A stretch of 64,000 nt of DNA from Melastoma dodecandrum (GCA_029817715.1 JARUPY010000133.1:1-64000), one strand, 5' to 3'; numbered from the stretch's first letter, positions 14,201 through 29,232 are shown. Notes: generated by a model from the letters alone, not told the origin. Made by a program: numbers and translations.

Positions 14201-17200
14201 GAGGAGCCCACTCTCACTTGCAGACCCATTAGTTTTCCATCAAATGATAGAGTTCTGAACTTCTACCAGGGGCTAGTTGCAGATACCATACCCCAGGAGA
14301 AACTTTCATCTGCCAATAACCCAAATTGCCATAACAAGGGTTATCAACCAGACTGAGGTTTGCTCTTAGTTCCCAAGAATCAGCTTGAAGAGGCCTTCCG
14401 TGGGGGATCATGGTTCCTTCTCAGAACAGTGGACCTAAGCAAGACAGAGCGTAAAAAACCAACATGCCCAGGGCTCTTCTTCATACATGCAAATCTCCAT
14501 TACTAAATTACTAACATGTCTGTAGGACAAGAGACTACGAGCTCTAAAGATCAGCTTGAAGCGTTCTAGTTTCCCCAAGATTCTCAAAGCAAGATATTGT
14601 CACAAATTCATGGCTGTACGTCTCAAATTCAAATTCACAAATTATATTGATGGCATAATATACAACGGTTCTTGAAGGAAAAAATCTAGGAAGCAAGCCA
14701 TACCTTAAGCTGCATATATGAAGAAGAAGACGACAAAGTGAAGAAGAAGAAGAGAAGAATGCATACACAGCAATAAGCAGGCTCAACTAGCCATGGTTCA
14801 GGGACAGTCAAGATTTCATGGTGAGTGTTTTTGACAATAGGCATATTTGCAAAGAATGCTCCTAGGGCCGTTGGATCGGAGTGATCAAATGATGCTATAA
14901 TCATCCTTGTGAGATTATAAATAAATTTTAAAGTAATTCTGGAATTCAACAAAGAAAAGGTGAGCTTTAAACGAGATGGACAAATTGGCAACGTACCAAT
15001 GTTGGTGCCCACAAATCTGTAATAGTTTCTTGAGAGGAAGTATCGACAAAGAGGAGCTCTGCAATATATAGCCGGATATTTTTACTGAGCTCAGCAAATG
15101 ACAACTAACAACACCAGAGAGGTAATAAGAGTCTTTCCCTTATTGAATTAAGAAATTCCAACTGGATGCTTCCCATCCTATATAGAAACGATTAATGAAA
15201 TAACCAATTCATTCTATATCTCCAATACATTTAAGAATCTCAGGGCTAAAGGTAAAGAACCACCAACCCACAAGCTCACCCTCAGACATCCAAATAATCC
15301 AAAAATACAATTCACATTTCCTAAAAATTTCCAGTGGACTAGTAACTCTCCACAAGATTCATGGAGGAAGATCACATGAAAAAAGCTCCAATTGTTGATG
15401 TGAAATATTTTCCAGATCAAAAATTAATTGTTTTTAACAACTTGACAGCAAACCTGGACAGAAAGATAGTTATTATTTCTGGCTAGGAAACAGCCATTTA
15501 ATAACACATAAGCCCCTCATTGTCAGACAGCTAAAATGTTCAAGAAATAGTAGATATTTTTCAGTTTTATTCAGGATTTTTAATTTAAAATTATGCAACA
15601 TGTAACGTCTCAAAAAGTCACCATAGGTAAAGACAGATGTTAGTCATTTAGTTTTCTTTTGAAATTAACAAAGATTACATTATCTATTTTTGTGGGCTTC
15701 TTAAAGGCAATCCCTTTTGCTCTATATAATATAATTAGGCAGAATTCCAACATTACAAGGGAGGTATCATTCCAAGGGTAAACAGATAGGCATTCTGAAG
15801 GTTTAAGGTTAAATATGCTGAAAAGACTATGAGCTCAGTTATTAAAAAATTCCAAAGTTTGCAATAGTTTTTATGGGAAAAGATAATGGCGATTCATCGT
15901 GCTTACTGTAGGATTCGAAAACGATTCTCATAGTTGGCCATAACATGCTTCTGTAAGATATGAAGAAGCAGAAGCAAGCTTCTTTGTCCCCAATGAGACT
16001 CAGTGGATCAATCACCACATCAAACATGAAGACTAGAATTTTTCATCACCTAAAGTAACAGAACTGAGCAAACAAGCCCGAATCAGCATCGGTTTTGGAA
16101 AAAGATTTGAAGCGAAAGTTAAAATGATATTAATGTTTTGCTATGAAAATCCAAAGAGGAAAACATCAGAAACTGTAAGGAAAATGGGAAACATATAGCC
16201 TTACAGCAATTTCTAAAAATGGACAGTCCTTACCTGTACTGAGCATTCCTGAATCTCAAAAAGCAGTGCCTTTCAGTACTTCTTTCTCTCTTCAGCCATA
16301 GCAGATGATGAGACCATGATAACATCACTTATGAAATTTTGCTGTAAAAAGAAAGCCAATACGCAGTTCTTTACACACACAGATAGCCTTTACAGAGCAG
16401 AAGCAATTTAGGTGGAAAACAGTCACAAAGCATTTTTCTTAGCGAAGGAAAACCCTTCAGCTAACCTAGTCAGCATGTCCGTGTCTATATTTTGCCAATC
16501 AGCCAGCTTTCAAATTACGTCCAATAACATGCCTTAATTCGTTGGTTGATGAAACTCAACTGACTCAAAGAAGTACGCAATCGTCACCTGTGAAACTGGC
16601 ATTAGCAAGGAGGGAACAACACCTGCCAAGAGAATAACATACACCAAAGCAATGATTAATCATCATTATACAAAGCATCAAGGATGCAGTGAATAGTTAG
16701 CATTTTGGTTGGCACTACCTAAAAGAAGCTATCTTCAGCGAATCAATAAAAATAATCAGCAAACAACCATGTACTATGTACTCCCACAAAAAACGAAAAA
16801 TCCTGATTTGTCTTTTGTATTCTTGAAAGGACTGTCCTAAAGAAGTCATTCATAACTTATTCCATAGAATACCCTGAGGTAAACAGATTGCCTTCTATTT
16901 TTCTTCAGTCTCAAGAACAATAAAAACAGAAAAAAACACAATTTTTCCAAGTTTACACTTCTTTACCGCTGAACTCAATGGTGTAACAAACCGAATGCCT
17001 AAATCTAATTCATCTCCATATTTCTTACCAAAAAAAAGTTACACTTCTTTCTACGTGTTTCCATTACCCATTCTTGTTTAGCTCAGCCGTTTACAGATGA
17101 ACATGGAAGAGGGACTCGTACTTTTAGACCAGCCATTTTATGCTCGTTTAGATTCGAATAGATTTTTAAAAAAATCCATAAAAAACGATGTGGCACAGGA

Positions 17201-20200
17201 TCCCACTATTAGCCAGACTCCCACACGGAAAACATGGAGACGTAATTTCCGGCTCCCTTTTTCCATTCAGTTTTTCAGGTTCCAACATATTGACATTTAC
17301 ACTCTGTGAAAACAGTTTACTAGACATACCCTTCCATTAGTAATGACCACATTGGCAATTGATCTAGACGCCCAGCATCCTGTGCAAAAATTGTGCAACC
17401 TGTGAATAAAGGAAACAAGTTAACCTACTTGAAAAGTATGGCGTTCGCCTCTGGAAAAAAACGAATCAACAGAAGACATTGTGAGTTGTAACCGACACAA
17501 GCCATAACAAGTGTGGAAAGAGCCGGTGAAAATAATTGTGCATCTTGTTAAATAAGGGAACTATAAAGTTAACCTATTTTGAAAGCATTGTCATGCCATT
17601 TGAATAAATCGAAGAACACATCACACAATGACTAAATGACGAGATAAAAAACATCTGCGTTTTTATTTCCTTTTTGCCAGCAAAACACACATAACTGCAA
17701 CCATAAAATTAACGCCCCGGGGGGGAGTTGGAGAAGAGGCGAACTGCTCTTGTCTTTGTAACCAAGTTAATTTCAGTACAGGATTTTATTGCCGCAGTAT
17801 AAAAAGTTTAATTCTCCAAAAGTGAAGACTTGTACATGGAAGAAAATCACGTGTGTGAACCAGAATAAAGGTTATAAACTATAGGCAATATAAGTGATTG
17901 CCCACATTACATTTACCCAACTTGTTCTCGATATAAATCTCAATGGAAGATCCAGGAAAAATGGATTTTGAAAGCTTATTTGCTGGTATTGTAGGTTTTC
18001 AGTCCGCTAGCTCATAAACCTTTGTTCATTTAAACTGTTTTGAATGCTTTCGTACAGATACAGAGGAACCAAAGGCTAACTTCTGCTCATGAAACAAACA
18101 AAGGTTTATCTAGACAATTATCAAAATCCCTTTCTTTATGGCTGCAAGGTGGAAAAATTTTCAAATAATTAGTGCAATTAATTTGGATTCACATTTGAGT
18201 GTAGCAGAGTTTATAACAGGCTAAGTTTCATCACAAGAAATTAACTAACCTATAAGATGAAAACAGCGGATTCAAAAAACTTTTGGTAAAGACTAGAGTA
18301 GGATAAAGTCGACCATTCTGACTAGTGCTTAAATAGCACCTCCCAACCGAGCCAATTTTGACCCTTGAAATTCCTGCATCGAAAAATGAGGAAAATACGT
18401 AATACAACAAGAACATTTTGATGATGATAGGAGTAAGTGTATAAAGTAATAATAATGCGACGTGTGTTTTAGAAAACTTTCTTTTCTGTTTACATAACAA
18501 GGAATACCAGAAATTTTAGTCCTTCACGGTAGCAGCAATTTTATCCCTTTCTCTGACATGATATCAACAGCAAGAAGATGAGTAAACCGGCTTCAAATCT
18601 ATCAACCCCTGGTAAATTCATAATGAAAAGCAGGCAATGTTACAAATACGAAGTCACGAAATAACCTCAGAGTGGTAGACACATTCCCATAACTTACTTT
18701 CAGGTGAATGCAGGTAAATTTTTTGAGAATCCTCATTTAAGCACCGAAAATCCCTTCCCTCAGCTGAAGCAGAGGAGGGGAAACCAAATCTCACTTTGTG
18801 TCTTGCTTGTCAGCAATAATCTACATCAACACAGTGGTGAAAGAACTTTCAGAAACATAAACAAGATATGCATAAAAACGTCTTTGGATCATGTGGGACT
18901 TACTCCCGCTGTGGTTTATAGCGGCTAACTCCATTTTTTCTGTCAAGAACTTATTCTAGACACATTTGAGTGAGGAACTAATGTGTCCATAATAGACTTT
19001 GTTCCTGTATTTTTGGAAAGTTCGTCCGTTCATTCTGCATTCAGTAGAGCCTCCTGCGAAACAAAAATTTCGCTTTATAAGTTATCCACTGCATAAGCAA
19101 TAGCAACACGCGCGTAACTGGCGTTGCGCCACCTTATTCCCCAAAAAAAAAAGCAGCTGAGGATGCCCAAAGGGTCCTAGAAGGACATCAATAAGAAACA
19201 TCTTCAAAACAAAAGGAAAATGAAATTAGCATCTCACCGATTAAACATTGAAAATAAAAACAAAGTATCTTGCACAACTGAAAGAGGGCAAATTTTATAA
19301 CAATACACAAATGTCATCAAACCATAAACACACGAGTACTGTTTCCAGAAGGAATACGATTGGAAATTTATCGCATGCCCTACCAAAGATAAGGGGAAAG
19401 GAATCAATAAAATCATCACCGCATCATCATCGGTTGGTAACTACTACTTATCGAACAACCTAATGAGAAATTCAACGTTGAAACTGAAACCTATGTTTTT
19501 AAAGAAGTACCTCATTAGCTTCTAACACAAGCCCGTTCATTAAAAGATGACATCCCCCATTGCCGACCGAAAGCCCCAATTTATCAAACAAATATTGGAG
19601 CTTTCTTGAGCTGTTAATTTGAAACTCTGGATCCCTCTCCAACTTTAATAGTATATCCTGTGGGCGGAGTTTTTTGTACTTTGGTCTAATATGATTGGTG
19701 CCATCAGGCACAAGCGAAAGTAATCAGGGAAAGCTCATCAAAAGCTTCAAAAGGCACATAAAAGATTAAGATGTCCATGGAAACTTACAGCACTGTATCC
19801 ACAAAAGCTCCTTCAACATGATGCGCCTCAAGTGCATCATCCCGAATCATGCAGAACTCAATCACGATAAATTCATATTCACCTTTAGTGCAAACCAGGT
19901 TATTTTATGTTTGGAAAGCTTATTTTCACTCAAGGCATCACATATCATTGCTGCAACACTGGAGAAGTGAAAAATAGGTTATAAAAAGCATTATTCAGGC
20001 AGCGGAGAGTAATGAACTGAACCCCAAGAGCTAATCATATTGTGGTATGACCGACAAAGTTATTCTTTGATTGTCAATGCGTTACTGGTCTAGTCAAATT
20101 GTTCAAACCCAGGTAGAACAGCAATTGGAAGTGGAAAAGTTCACATCCATGTTAATAGGGTTTTTGCACTAGAAATATTTTAACGCGCACAGATGATCTA

Positions 20201-23200
20201 ACTTCAAGGATAGATATGAGTCATAATACAAACAAAAAGTGTGGACTCTGTTTAAAAACAGCTTCATATAGACTAACCAACAACGTAGGGTTCAAAGAAA
20301 AATGCAATAAACATCAACAATGTAGCCTGCGATATTGCGAAGCATAGCATTACTAAAAAATTGGAAAGCGTGATTGCGGTTCCGTGGTTTTCCTTTGACA
20401 TATAAAAAAGAGGCGTGTATGATCTGAAAAGGAAAACACAAAATACACCAAGTGAGAGCAGAGATCAACAATTAAATAAAAGTAGAAGCAAAGTGTAAAA
20501 GGAAAAACCAAAAGGGGACAGGTCTCCATTATTTTCCAGAATCCTATATCAGTATTCTTTACAATCCTCTCAATGAAGTCCATATAGTAAGTAAACGAAT
20601 AATCACCAAATCTCATGGGAAGGTCATTCTGGTAAAGGGGAGACATAATCATGTCCAATTCGTCTGCAATAATTACTCCGAAAGAAGCAATGTTCAAACA
20701 TCCAGTATAATCAGAAGCAGGTGAGTCTGATTTGACGAGAGATGGACAGAATGGAAGTTGACGAGAAAAACATGCCTCAGTTACAACAAATCGAGATCCA
20801 GGATCAAGGAGCAGTAAACCGGCATGAAGAAGATTATTTGCGAATGTAACGCAGTTGGTCCAGCGAAGAGAACGGGCATCATAATCTACATAGGGGGGGA
20901 AAATGTTAAATTTTAAATATAGGTTATTCAGCTAACTTTATCTATTGGTCCACATCAAACAAGATCAAAACATCCTTCATAACACCAATGAAATGACAGA
21001 CATCATATTAAGGTTGCTCCGCCAACGCCCTGGTTACCTAGCATCTTCCTCCAGGGTAATTAAAGATAGGTGGACATGACCTCTGAGCGGCAAGTCAATG
21101 CTGGGAGTGGCACTAGATTCTGAGGTGGGTGCATACTGCGTCTCAAAAGTTTTCCTTATTGCGTGCTTCGTGGTATCTAGCGGAGCACAGAATCACAAAT
21201 GCAATCATTACAACCGTTATTTCCAGACTGAACCTTGAACTAACCGAATGAGAATAATAGTTCTCTAACAAAGATTCCCGAAAAACCACAGCTTCTTTAT
21301 CCAATGAATCAAGGAACAGAATGTTAAAAGAGCAAGTCACAATCAATGACCTTGTTCCCCATCTCAACCTGATAAAAAACAACCCGGAAAGAAGCCGAGA
21401 TATCGGAGAGGAAAGAACTTTTCAACCCATCAGAAGATTCTACCACATGCATGGGATCAATTTAGATGCACTCATCTTCACAAATTTGTATTCCACCTAT
21501 TTGATAAGTAAATCATTGTTGACAAAAACGTCACAAACGGTAGAACGTTCAGTCCTCCCTTTAAAAGGAAGGCAGTATTGCACCAACTCTAATTGTTACT
21601 TAAGAATTCCTTTAAAAAATGTCTATTTTTTAGTGTTAGTCTAGTAAACGTGCAACCAGATGAAATGATCCAAGGGATGATAACGTTTGTGTTACTTTCA
21701 TCAGTACCCAAGGGAAAAATGAGCAACATATATACTGATTAAGCCAACAAAATAAAACTTCATATTGCATTGTAGAAGCTAATCAACAGGAACAAATTAC
21801 CTTCAATTCTTGCAAATTGATCTGCTATAAGATTAAATCTTGGTTGTACAAGATCAATTAATCTGCAAAAAAAAAATACCCCTCCCATGATATTTACTGA
21901 AGAGATGAATATAACTATAGCAGACAAGTGGACCTCCTCAAAAAAAAAAATTGAGAAAGCTAAAATTATGTTGGAAAATCAAAAATTAACAATCAATTCT
22001 AACAAAAAGATACAATTCTTAAATATCACAAAGATCTAATATCTCATGCTGTAAGTCAGTCCACACAGAACAACACTAGTTCTATCTAACCCAGAACACG
22101 CCCCCATCCTTTTTCCCACTATACAAATTCCACCGCAGGCACTGTCTTCAGCCATAATGCTCATTGTAAGTCATGTACCTCCCGGTACTTGTTCAAGTAA
22201 ATCATATTTGAAGAACTGACAAATAGAACCAAACTGCGTCAAATGGCATATGTCCTTAAATGATGTTAGATTAATAAACATTTCTGTTCTGTTGACTTGT
22301 TCAAATAAAAAAATGTAGGTTGAAAGAGTTGAGAGTGAAAACTCAACTAACATCCAGTTTAATCAGGGAGTCCCGAGAAACAAATAATCATGGATAAACA
22401 TTACGCAATAAAGGGAAAAAAAAAAAACCAAACCAAAAAGACAAAGGCATTGATCCATTCGTCAAAACATTGTGTATCAGGCATGAATTATGGATATACA
22501 CTTAAGTAGGGACGGGCGAGAATAATAACAAATGCCGATATCAAGATGATTTTTCTCTCAAGGAGTTTGGAAATAAGATGCACAAGCTCACAGTACAGAT
22601 GGGATACTGCACTGTCAGCAAAGAGAGGAAGAACAACTGGTGCAGTATCCTCACGTAAAGCACTACTCACTACTTGCAGGGGGCTATCTCTTTAAATAAT
22701 TGAAAAATATACAGGTTGCTCTTAATGCATGTTCAAGGTTTCTTAGATCAAAAGGAAATAAGGATGCTGAAAAGGGTAGCTAAAAACGGCTTTTTATCAG
22801 TGGGAGGAAAACCATAACACCCCTTTTGTTTCCCCGCATATTTTGTTTCGGACCAATTTACCTTGAGATCCTTCCAATGTCCCAGAAATGACCTTCCCTT
22901 ATTTCTAACCAAAAAGGAAATAGGAGAAATTAAATGCGAAGACCTGGTTCCAATGCCTTACTGAAACAAGGTTCCATAACTTCAAACATTATATCAAGGC
23001 AACCCATTTGAGAAGCCAAGATCAAGAATTTCCCCGGTGGAAAATTCATGGCCGACTGATTAGCAAGTATCTCTTCTTTTGACCGACCTCATTGGAGCTG
23101 TAAGTTAAAAGGGTAAACAGGCAACGGGCCTTCAAAAATTCAAAGTGAAAACCAACACAGATATACAGTGCCAAGAAATATTAATCTTAGGTTAACGCAA

Positions 23201-26200
23201 ATGTAACCATTTTTCCTTAAAAATGGGAGTAATTCCTTCATCCCGTGACAAAGAAGAAACGACACTAGGAAAATTCTGACTGATTGTCAAGCAAGGAATT
23301 GTAAAAGGATCGAAAGCACTGAACTATTCTCTTGCACTGTCTGATGCCCCAAATCTGTTCAAGAAAACTAACATCAGGAAAACATATGCTGCCCTTTCTG
23401 AGAACAAAAACAATCTTGCCTATGGGTTTTACCTTTTAGCTCACCCCAAACAATCAAGGCTACTCTGAGGATAGTTAGATGAAAGCCTATAATCCCTAAA
23501 AAGCCATGATATTCAATTCAGATGAGCCAGCTCAAGGACTTTCGTGTCCTACAAGGAAAAACATATACCTTTAAATAATTTTCAAGAATCGCCATATTCC
23601 CATTATAATTAGAAGAGTTCAGATCTTTACACATGGTAAGCTGACGACAAAAAAAAAAAACATGAAGACCAAATACCAACAAAAAAAGAATCATACTCTT
23701 TATCCCAACACCCACATTTTTCCCTTCTCCCCCAACCACCCCAACTACTAACAGAGAAGACGATCCAGAATTGAGAAGTAGGCATGCGTACCAAAACAAA
23801 TTCATTATTCTACAAGAAACTGAGTGCAGTGCCTCGCAGAACCCAAAAAATATGTGCTGAATCACAGTTTCAATTAATCTGTCAAAATTCCTAATCAGAA
23901 AAGATGTGTAAACAGACCAGGATCTTGGCGGAAAAAAAATGGAATCCCACACATCAAGACTAAGATCTTGCTGTTCCGAAAGGTCCCTCTAAAGTTATGG
24001 TTCCTGAACATTACTAAAACGTTTTAAGATAACAACAGAAGAGAGTAGGATAAGTATGCATACAAGTAAATTCACAATAAAAACCAAAAAACTGATTTTT
24101 ATTGGAAACACACTTTAAACAGACTGCAGCCAAAATTGACACAAAAAACCAATGGCTTAAGATATGAGAATCATTAAACATACTGTCTTTCTTAAAAAGT
24201 TAATATTCAAATTTCTAACCAGAAACCTTCAAAAACACATCATTAATGATTAAAAAGAAATTATAAAGTTTGAAAACATTAGCAACTTGCACTAATGGCA
24301 GTGGTTATCCCTAGCCAATCAATGAGGTGGAAAATAAGTTTTTATTTTGTTCTGAAATCCCCGCTAACAGATCAGCTATTGAGCATCCCCCCAAGCACAC
24401 AAAATCAGCTAGCTCTTGGGTTATTTACCTAGGGGTGGAACCAACAAAACGCCTGGGGAGACTAATGCAAATCTAAATTTGTTCCTTGATATGGCTGTTT
24501 TCGGTTAGCGATATAAGTGAGAGATGTACAAAAGTATGTGGAACAGAAAGCATGTGGTAAAATGATAAGTATACTTCATTAAGGGATAAGGAATAGTTTC
24601 AAATTTTTCTAATTTAACAATCCTCATTGTGACTTGTGTAGGTATCTTTTTGGCTTAAGCCTAAAGCATCAACCGTAATGGTGAAATTTGAACAAATAAA
24701 CCAGTTGAGTCCATGAAAAACAATACCCAAACTCCGACCTCTTAAGATCACGGTTAGATGCATCAAATATATGGATGCCAAGTTTGTTCAAGGAAAAGGC
24801 ATATATCCCCAAGTTTAACAAGAAAATCGTAAGAAGTAGAACTGGCTAATAAAACTCAGGCCATATCATCCCAGACAGCTCTCTAGAAGTAACAAACCTT
24901 TCTTCACAGCGCTGTCATCCATAGCCTTGTATTCCATGTTTTTCAATGCAAGCTCGACACCATAACCACCCAACTTTGAAAATTCTCCAGTTCCAACAGC
25001 GCCACAATGCCCAACTTTTGTTTCGCATCCGAAGGTAACACTGGCCTCAAGACATACATCACCCTTCCCTGAAATTTAAAGGTCAGACCTTGGGTTCACC
25101 GTTGCTAGAGATACAATGCAGTTTGTCATGGAACCCAAAAAATTCTCATTGAAAAGTTTGATGATAAAAAAAGATTACCATGATAAGAAAGCAACAAGCC
25201 TATGCATAAAATCAGGCATGCGATCCTTCATTGTCATAGATAAGAGAATGAAACTTATCGCATCAAGATTTAAGAGATGATTAGAAAATAAGTCATTGTC
25301 ATTGCAACACGAGAACAAAACTTAGAAGAATGGGTTTTTAACCAGAATTCTGCATCTACTTTTCCTTTTCCAAACAGAACAATACATTATGTTCATAAAG
25401 TTAGATCAACCATGGCCACTGTTCCTTACAAGCAAGGCTTGCACTGCTGTTTCTAGAACTGATTATAGGTTATGATCATAAGAATGATCAACCATATACC
25501 GTGCAAGGTTAATTCAACCATGTATTCTGTAACCTAAACCCCTGAACGCTTATCTAATGCTATCTATCCTTCACAACCAAAAAAACTATGTAAATTTTTG
25601 ACAAAAAGAAAAAATAATGGACAAGTAAATGACAGTATGTTTTTATAGTTTCCCTCTGGCGTCAATATCACCCAAAATCTCATGACCCCTTACTCGTCAC
25701 CCTTAAACATGTTTGGAGAATGCACCTAAAACTATACAGGATCAAGCCACACGAATGTCAACAAAAGCAACTGAAAGAACAAAAAGAAGAAGAAAACCTT
25801 TTTGGCAGCCTCGGCAAGGGTACCATGAAATCCAAAGAAGCACTTAGTTTCAAGAGCTCCGTACAATACAGCAACAGGACTACTTGTGTTGGAGTCTGGA
25901 TAGATGTGGTCAAAGTCAAAGATCTCAGGTTGCAGAAATGCCTCTCCACTGCTGCTCGCATAGTAAGACTCCAATTTAAAACACAAACTGGCATACCGGC
26001 GATAAGGGATGGGACGCGGGAAAAGCTTACTGCTCTGGAGAAGTATCAAGCCACAACACCAACTCAGCAGCGTCGAAAAAGAGTGCTCCTCCAGTATCAA
26101 CCCAGCAACATTTCCCACTTGGGCTAGCGGGATTTCTGCCAATGAGCAACGACTCATGTTTTCTGCTACTTGAGCTTTCACTCCTTGTGCCAGTATCTTC

Positions 26201-26980
26201 CACCAACGGAAAAGAAGAGAGAGATTCTTCGGCGAGTTGTCGGTAGACCACTAGTCTTGGAGAGGCTGATCTTAGAAGAAGAGAGAACTCATACAGAGGC
26301 CCCAAAGAGACACCCAACAGAGACCGGCCCAGGGTAGAAATTTTCTTTAGGCACTCCCTCGCCGTGTAAGAATCACGGTCATTTTCTCCATCCACGTAAA
26401 CCCACCCCGCAAGAAACTTCCAGAAGAGGTCATTACTTTCTTTGGATAGCAGTTCCCTGGACACACGGAAAAAGGATATCCACTCAATGAAAGAAAAAAT
26501 AATAATTCCCCCATGTATTCAGACTGAAGTCAACAAATATAAGTTAACCGCATCACATGGAAATGGCCCTCAAGTAAACAATCTCCATAACTAAACATCG
26601 GATTAACGATAAATGCACTCTCCATAAACACACATCATCTCTCTGGGAATAAAAGAATGTCCATTCCTAATTCCAATAGCCTATCTTTAAAACTTCCATC
26701 TGACGAGAACGACTCCACCCCCCCCCCCCCCCAAGAAACACCATAAAGAGTAGCCAAGAATCAAAATCAGCGCCCAAGAACCAAAAACATCATCATCGAG
26801 AATCACGGCTCACCCGGCTTCGAGAAGCAACGGATTGCCGGACCACTTGGCACGGAGTGCGACCTCGACGTTCTTCGGCTTGCGCGATTCCGCAACTCCG
26901 ACGGCGGCCAATCCCAACCACAAGCAGGCGAACGCCACGAGAACTAACGGAACTCTAGATCGACCGACTCGGGGCTTCAT
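11280..26980 (-). pseudogene. EBS1: UDP-glucose:glycoprotein glucosyltransferase (UGGT), decayed
   Basis: UGGT is a ~1,600-residue ER-lumen enzyme that re-glucosylates misfolded N-glycoproteins so that calnexin/calreticulin retain them. Exon 1 (26980-26814) encodes a signal peptide and [14 protein letters not shown]. Exon 2 (26456-26031) is open and contains RSASPRLVVYRQLAEESLSS and CCWVDTG. Exon 3 (about 25960-25798) contains PEIFDFDH and SPVAVLYGA. Exon 4 (about 25070-24893) contains GGYGVELALKNMEYKAMDDS but needs a +1/-1 pair upstream of it. Later pieces: LYQNDLPMRFG (~20.6 kb), PQDILLKLERDPEF (~19.6 kb), [20 protein letters not shown] (~14.3 kb), the catalytic-domain pieces EKQR (~12.6 kb) and AYTPFCDNNKEM (~12.3 kb), and GLDTEARQFTSE near the C-terminus (~11.45 kb). 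The 3' pieces carry several frameshifts each, so the C-terminal glucosyltransferase domain cannot be made. Unpolished sequence is an alternative explanation, but neighbouring genes are clean. Confidence 0.85.
26718..26732. repeat. 15-bp poly-C tract
   Basis: A run of 15 C in intron 1 of the UGGT relic. On the transcribed strand of that gene it is a G run. Confidence 0.85.
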
Positions 26981-29232
26981 TTGGTCACCGGATTCCCTGA
27001 TCGGCTTTCTTCCCTCGGGTGCGGGGCTACCGGAACGACATTCGATCCGCAAAAGGGGACGGACAAATGCAGTCGTGAGTCAAGTGGAAGGTCGTCGGAT
27101 ACTTCTTGTTCCTGCGCCTCGTGAGAAATGGGTTTTCATTTTTATAGGTGGGGGTGGGGAGGGGACGCGCGGGTGGCAGGATGGGCCAGGCCTTTAACTT
27201 GGGCTCCTTTCTGGGTAGGCGATGGGCCGGTCCCAAGACAAGGCTTTTTGGGCCCTATTTGGGCTTCCACTCGAAGTGGAGACAGGCCCATTGTCTTTCG
27301 ATATGGAATTGGCATATAAAATTTCGCTTAAAAAAGTAGACATTTTTCTAAATAATTGGTATGGACGATTCTTATTAAACGCACATTCTAAAAGAATAGC
27401 CATGACAACGTATTCCATGTGGATTGGATTAGAGTTTTGTTTACGTTAGTCGTAAAAATATTTCACAATTTAGGATATATATTTTTAAAATTCTTGAAAT
27501 AATGTCTCGATCTCGACTTCTTAAAAGCTGAGTTTGCTCCTGAATTAACTCGGCTTTTTAAAATCGAGTTCATGGGACTTAAAGTTTTTTCTATAATAAA
27601 ATTTGAGTTGGTCATCTAAATTAGTCCTCGAGTAACTACGCTTTTAAAGTTGAGTTCACTTATCATAGACCTCTTGTTTTTAAAAGCGAGTTCAGAAAAC
27701 TTGCGAAGGTGAACTCAACTTTTATAAAGTCAAATTTGGAGCATTATTCGGGAATTTCCGAGCTGGATGCCCTAAAATGTGAAATATTTTTGCGGCTAAC
27801 CCGAATTAGTAAGAAAGCTCGATTGGATTACCCATGCCGAGAAAATGAACTGAGAAGATAAAGGAAATATAGTTTTGATCAAACTTGAAACTCTTTCAGT
27901 ATCTTTTATCGGCTACTGTTGCAGGACTCTGTTGGTGCTGGAAAAGTTGCTTTCTTCGATGGCTATCGTGGACTGCAGCCGTCCGCCAGCCGAGCCATTG
28001 TTCGTCTAAACCCATCACCTCACCTTAATGAACTCATCTCTTCTGCGAGTATCAATCCCGGACACCCCAAAAATCAGCTTCGAAGCCTGCAAAAGCAACT
28101 TCTCTCCTCCACGCGTAACCCCGCCAAAAATCACAGCCTATTCCAGGAACATTTTTGTCCACGGAGAAACATCCAGCCGAGGCTAGTCTCCACAATGACA
28201 GCATCACAGGCTTACCGTGCGAGAGTTTTAACCCACGACCATAACTCACCGTTTGACGTAAAAGCTTCACCGGTTAGGTGATATTTAATTTATATTATAT
28301 AGTTTAACGCCAACAACAACAAAAGAACAAAAGCGACGTCAAGCTTCACGATCGCCATGGAGGGAACCACGAACCAACAACAAACGAGGAGGAAACCTGC
28401 TCCATTGGATCCAATGAGGAGGCAGCGATCGCGGGAACGGAGGTAGTGAAACTGAGCCCGCTGATCCCCACCGTCGCTGCAGAAGCTTCGGCCCGCTGGG
28501 GTTGGTCGGGTCAGGGCCGATTTATGGGAGGGAGAGGAGGGAGGTGACGTGGTGGCTGATTATCCTTCAAAAACTTATGAACAATCATTAGTTCAATTTG
28601 AAGAAACATATCACATGCTTCAGATTGAAATTTTATCTATACAAACAAAGAGACTTCATTATTTACTGTTAGTTCGAGTTGTTAGTACTTCGTTTCAAAT
28701 AGCGGGTTCATAAGAACGTGGAGAACACAAAGTTGTAAAATTGGACCACATCTAAACATGTATGCCGACCCGCCGCAGCAAAATTCAACGTAGAGTTTCC
28801 AAACAACCTAAGAAACATACACGTCGAGGAACGGATCACCACAAACCAACCAGCTCTTCTTCCTCGCTCCCATCACCAGACTGGCCAGTGGTTGTGTCGA
28901 ACAAGGCCGAAGAGCAAGAAGTGGAGGTCGACGTCGAGGACGCAGGGCAAGTCATGCCACAGATTAACAAACAAAGCATGTATGCTAATCAACAGATCTT
29001 CGCATATCTTATAAAACAAAAGTACTTCTACAATACCAGGAGTTACTGGCTATGTATACATGGTCATGAAAAATGGACAGGAATCAGAACTTGAGAGGAC
29101 GATCCACCACCCATCCACCCCCATGACCAACAGTGATACGATCATCATCCCAGTGTATCGATTCAGATGTGACTACAGCTCTTTCCATATATAACTGATA
29201 TCCGTACAAAATGGAAAACTTAAAAGCAAACC
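26981..29232. other. Intergenic between UGGT and membralin
   Basis: Contains the hairpin element at 27445-27800 and otherwise no recognised gene. A 120-codon frame at 27919-28281 and a 110-codon frame at 28762-29094 have no domain I know, no clear splice context and low-complexity content, so I do not call them genes. Confidence 0.4.
27445..27800. mobile_element. Hairpin MITE-like element, copy 1
   Basis: The ends are an imperfect inverted repeat of about 22 bp. The left end reads GTTAGTCGTAAAAATATTTC and the right end, reverse-complemented, reads GTTAGCCGCAAAAATATTTC. Internally it holds repeated motifs of the type ACTCG..TTTAAA in both orientations, so much of the 356 bp can fold back. It lies upstream of the UGGT relic. 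The same terminal motif marks a second element at 31177-31355. No clear target duplication was seen and no protein is encoded. Confidence 0.6.

Noticed and set aside
23518..23952. A 144-codon minus-strand frame
   Set aside because: It lies in an intron region of the UGGT relic, is hydrophobic and low-complexity, and shows no UGGT or other family motif.
25720..26127. A 135-codon plus-strand frame
   Set aside because: It is antisense to UGGT exons 2-3, which are clearly coding on the other strand.
28762..29094. A 110-codon plus-strand frame
   Set aside because: The start is basic and Ser-rich, the remainder non-conserved, and no domain or splice support was found.
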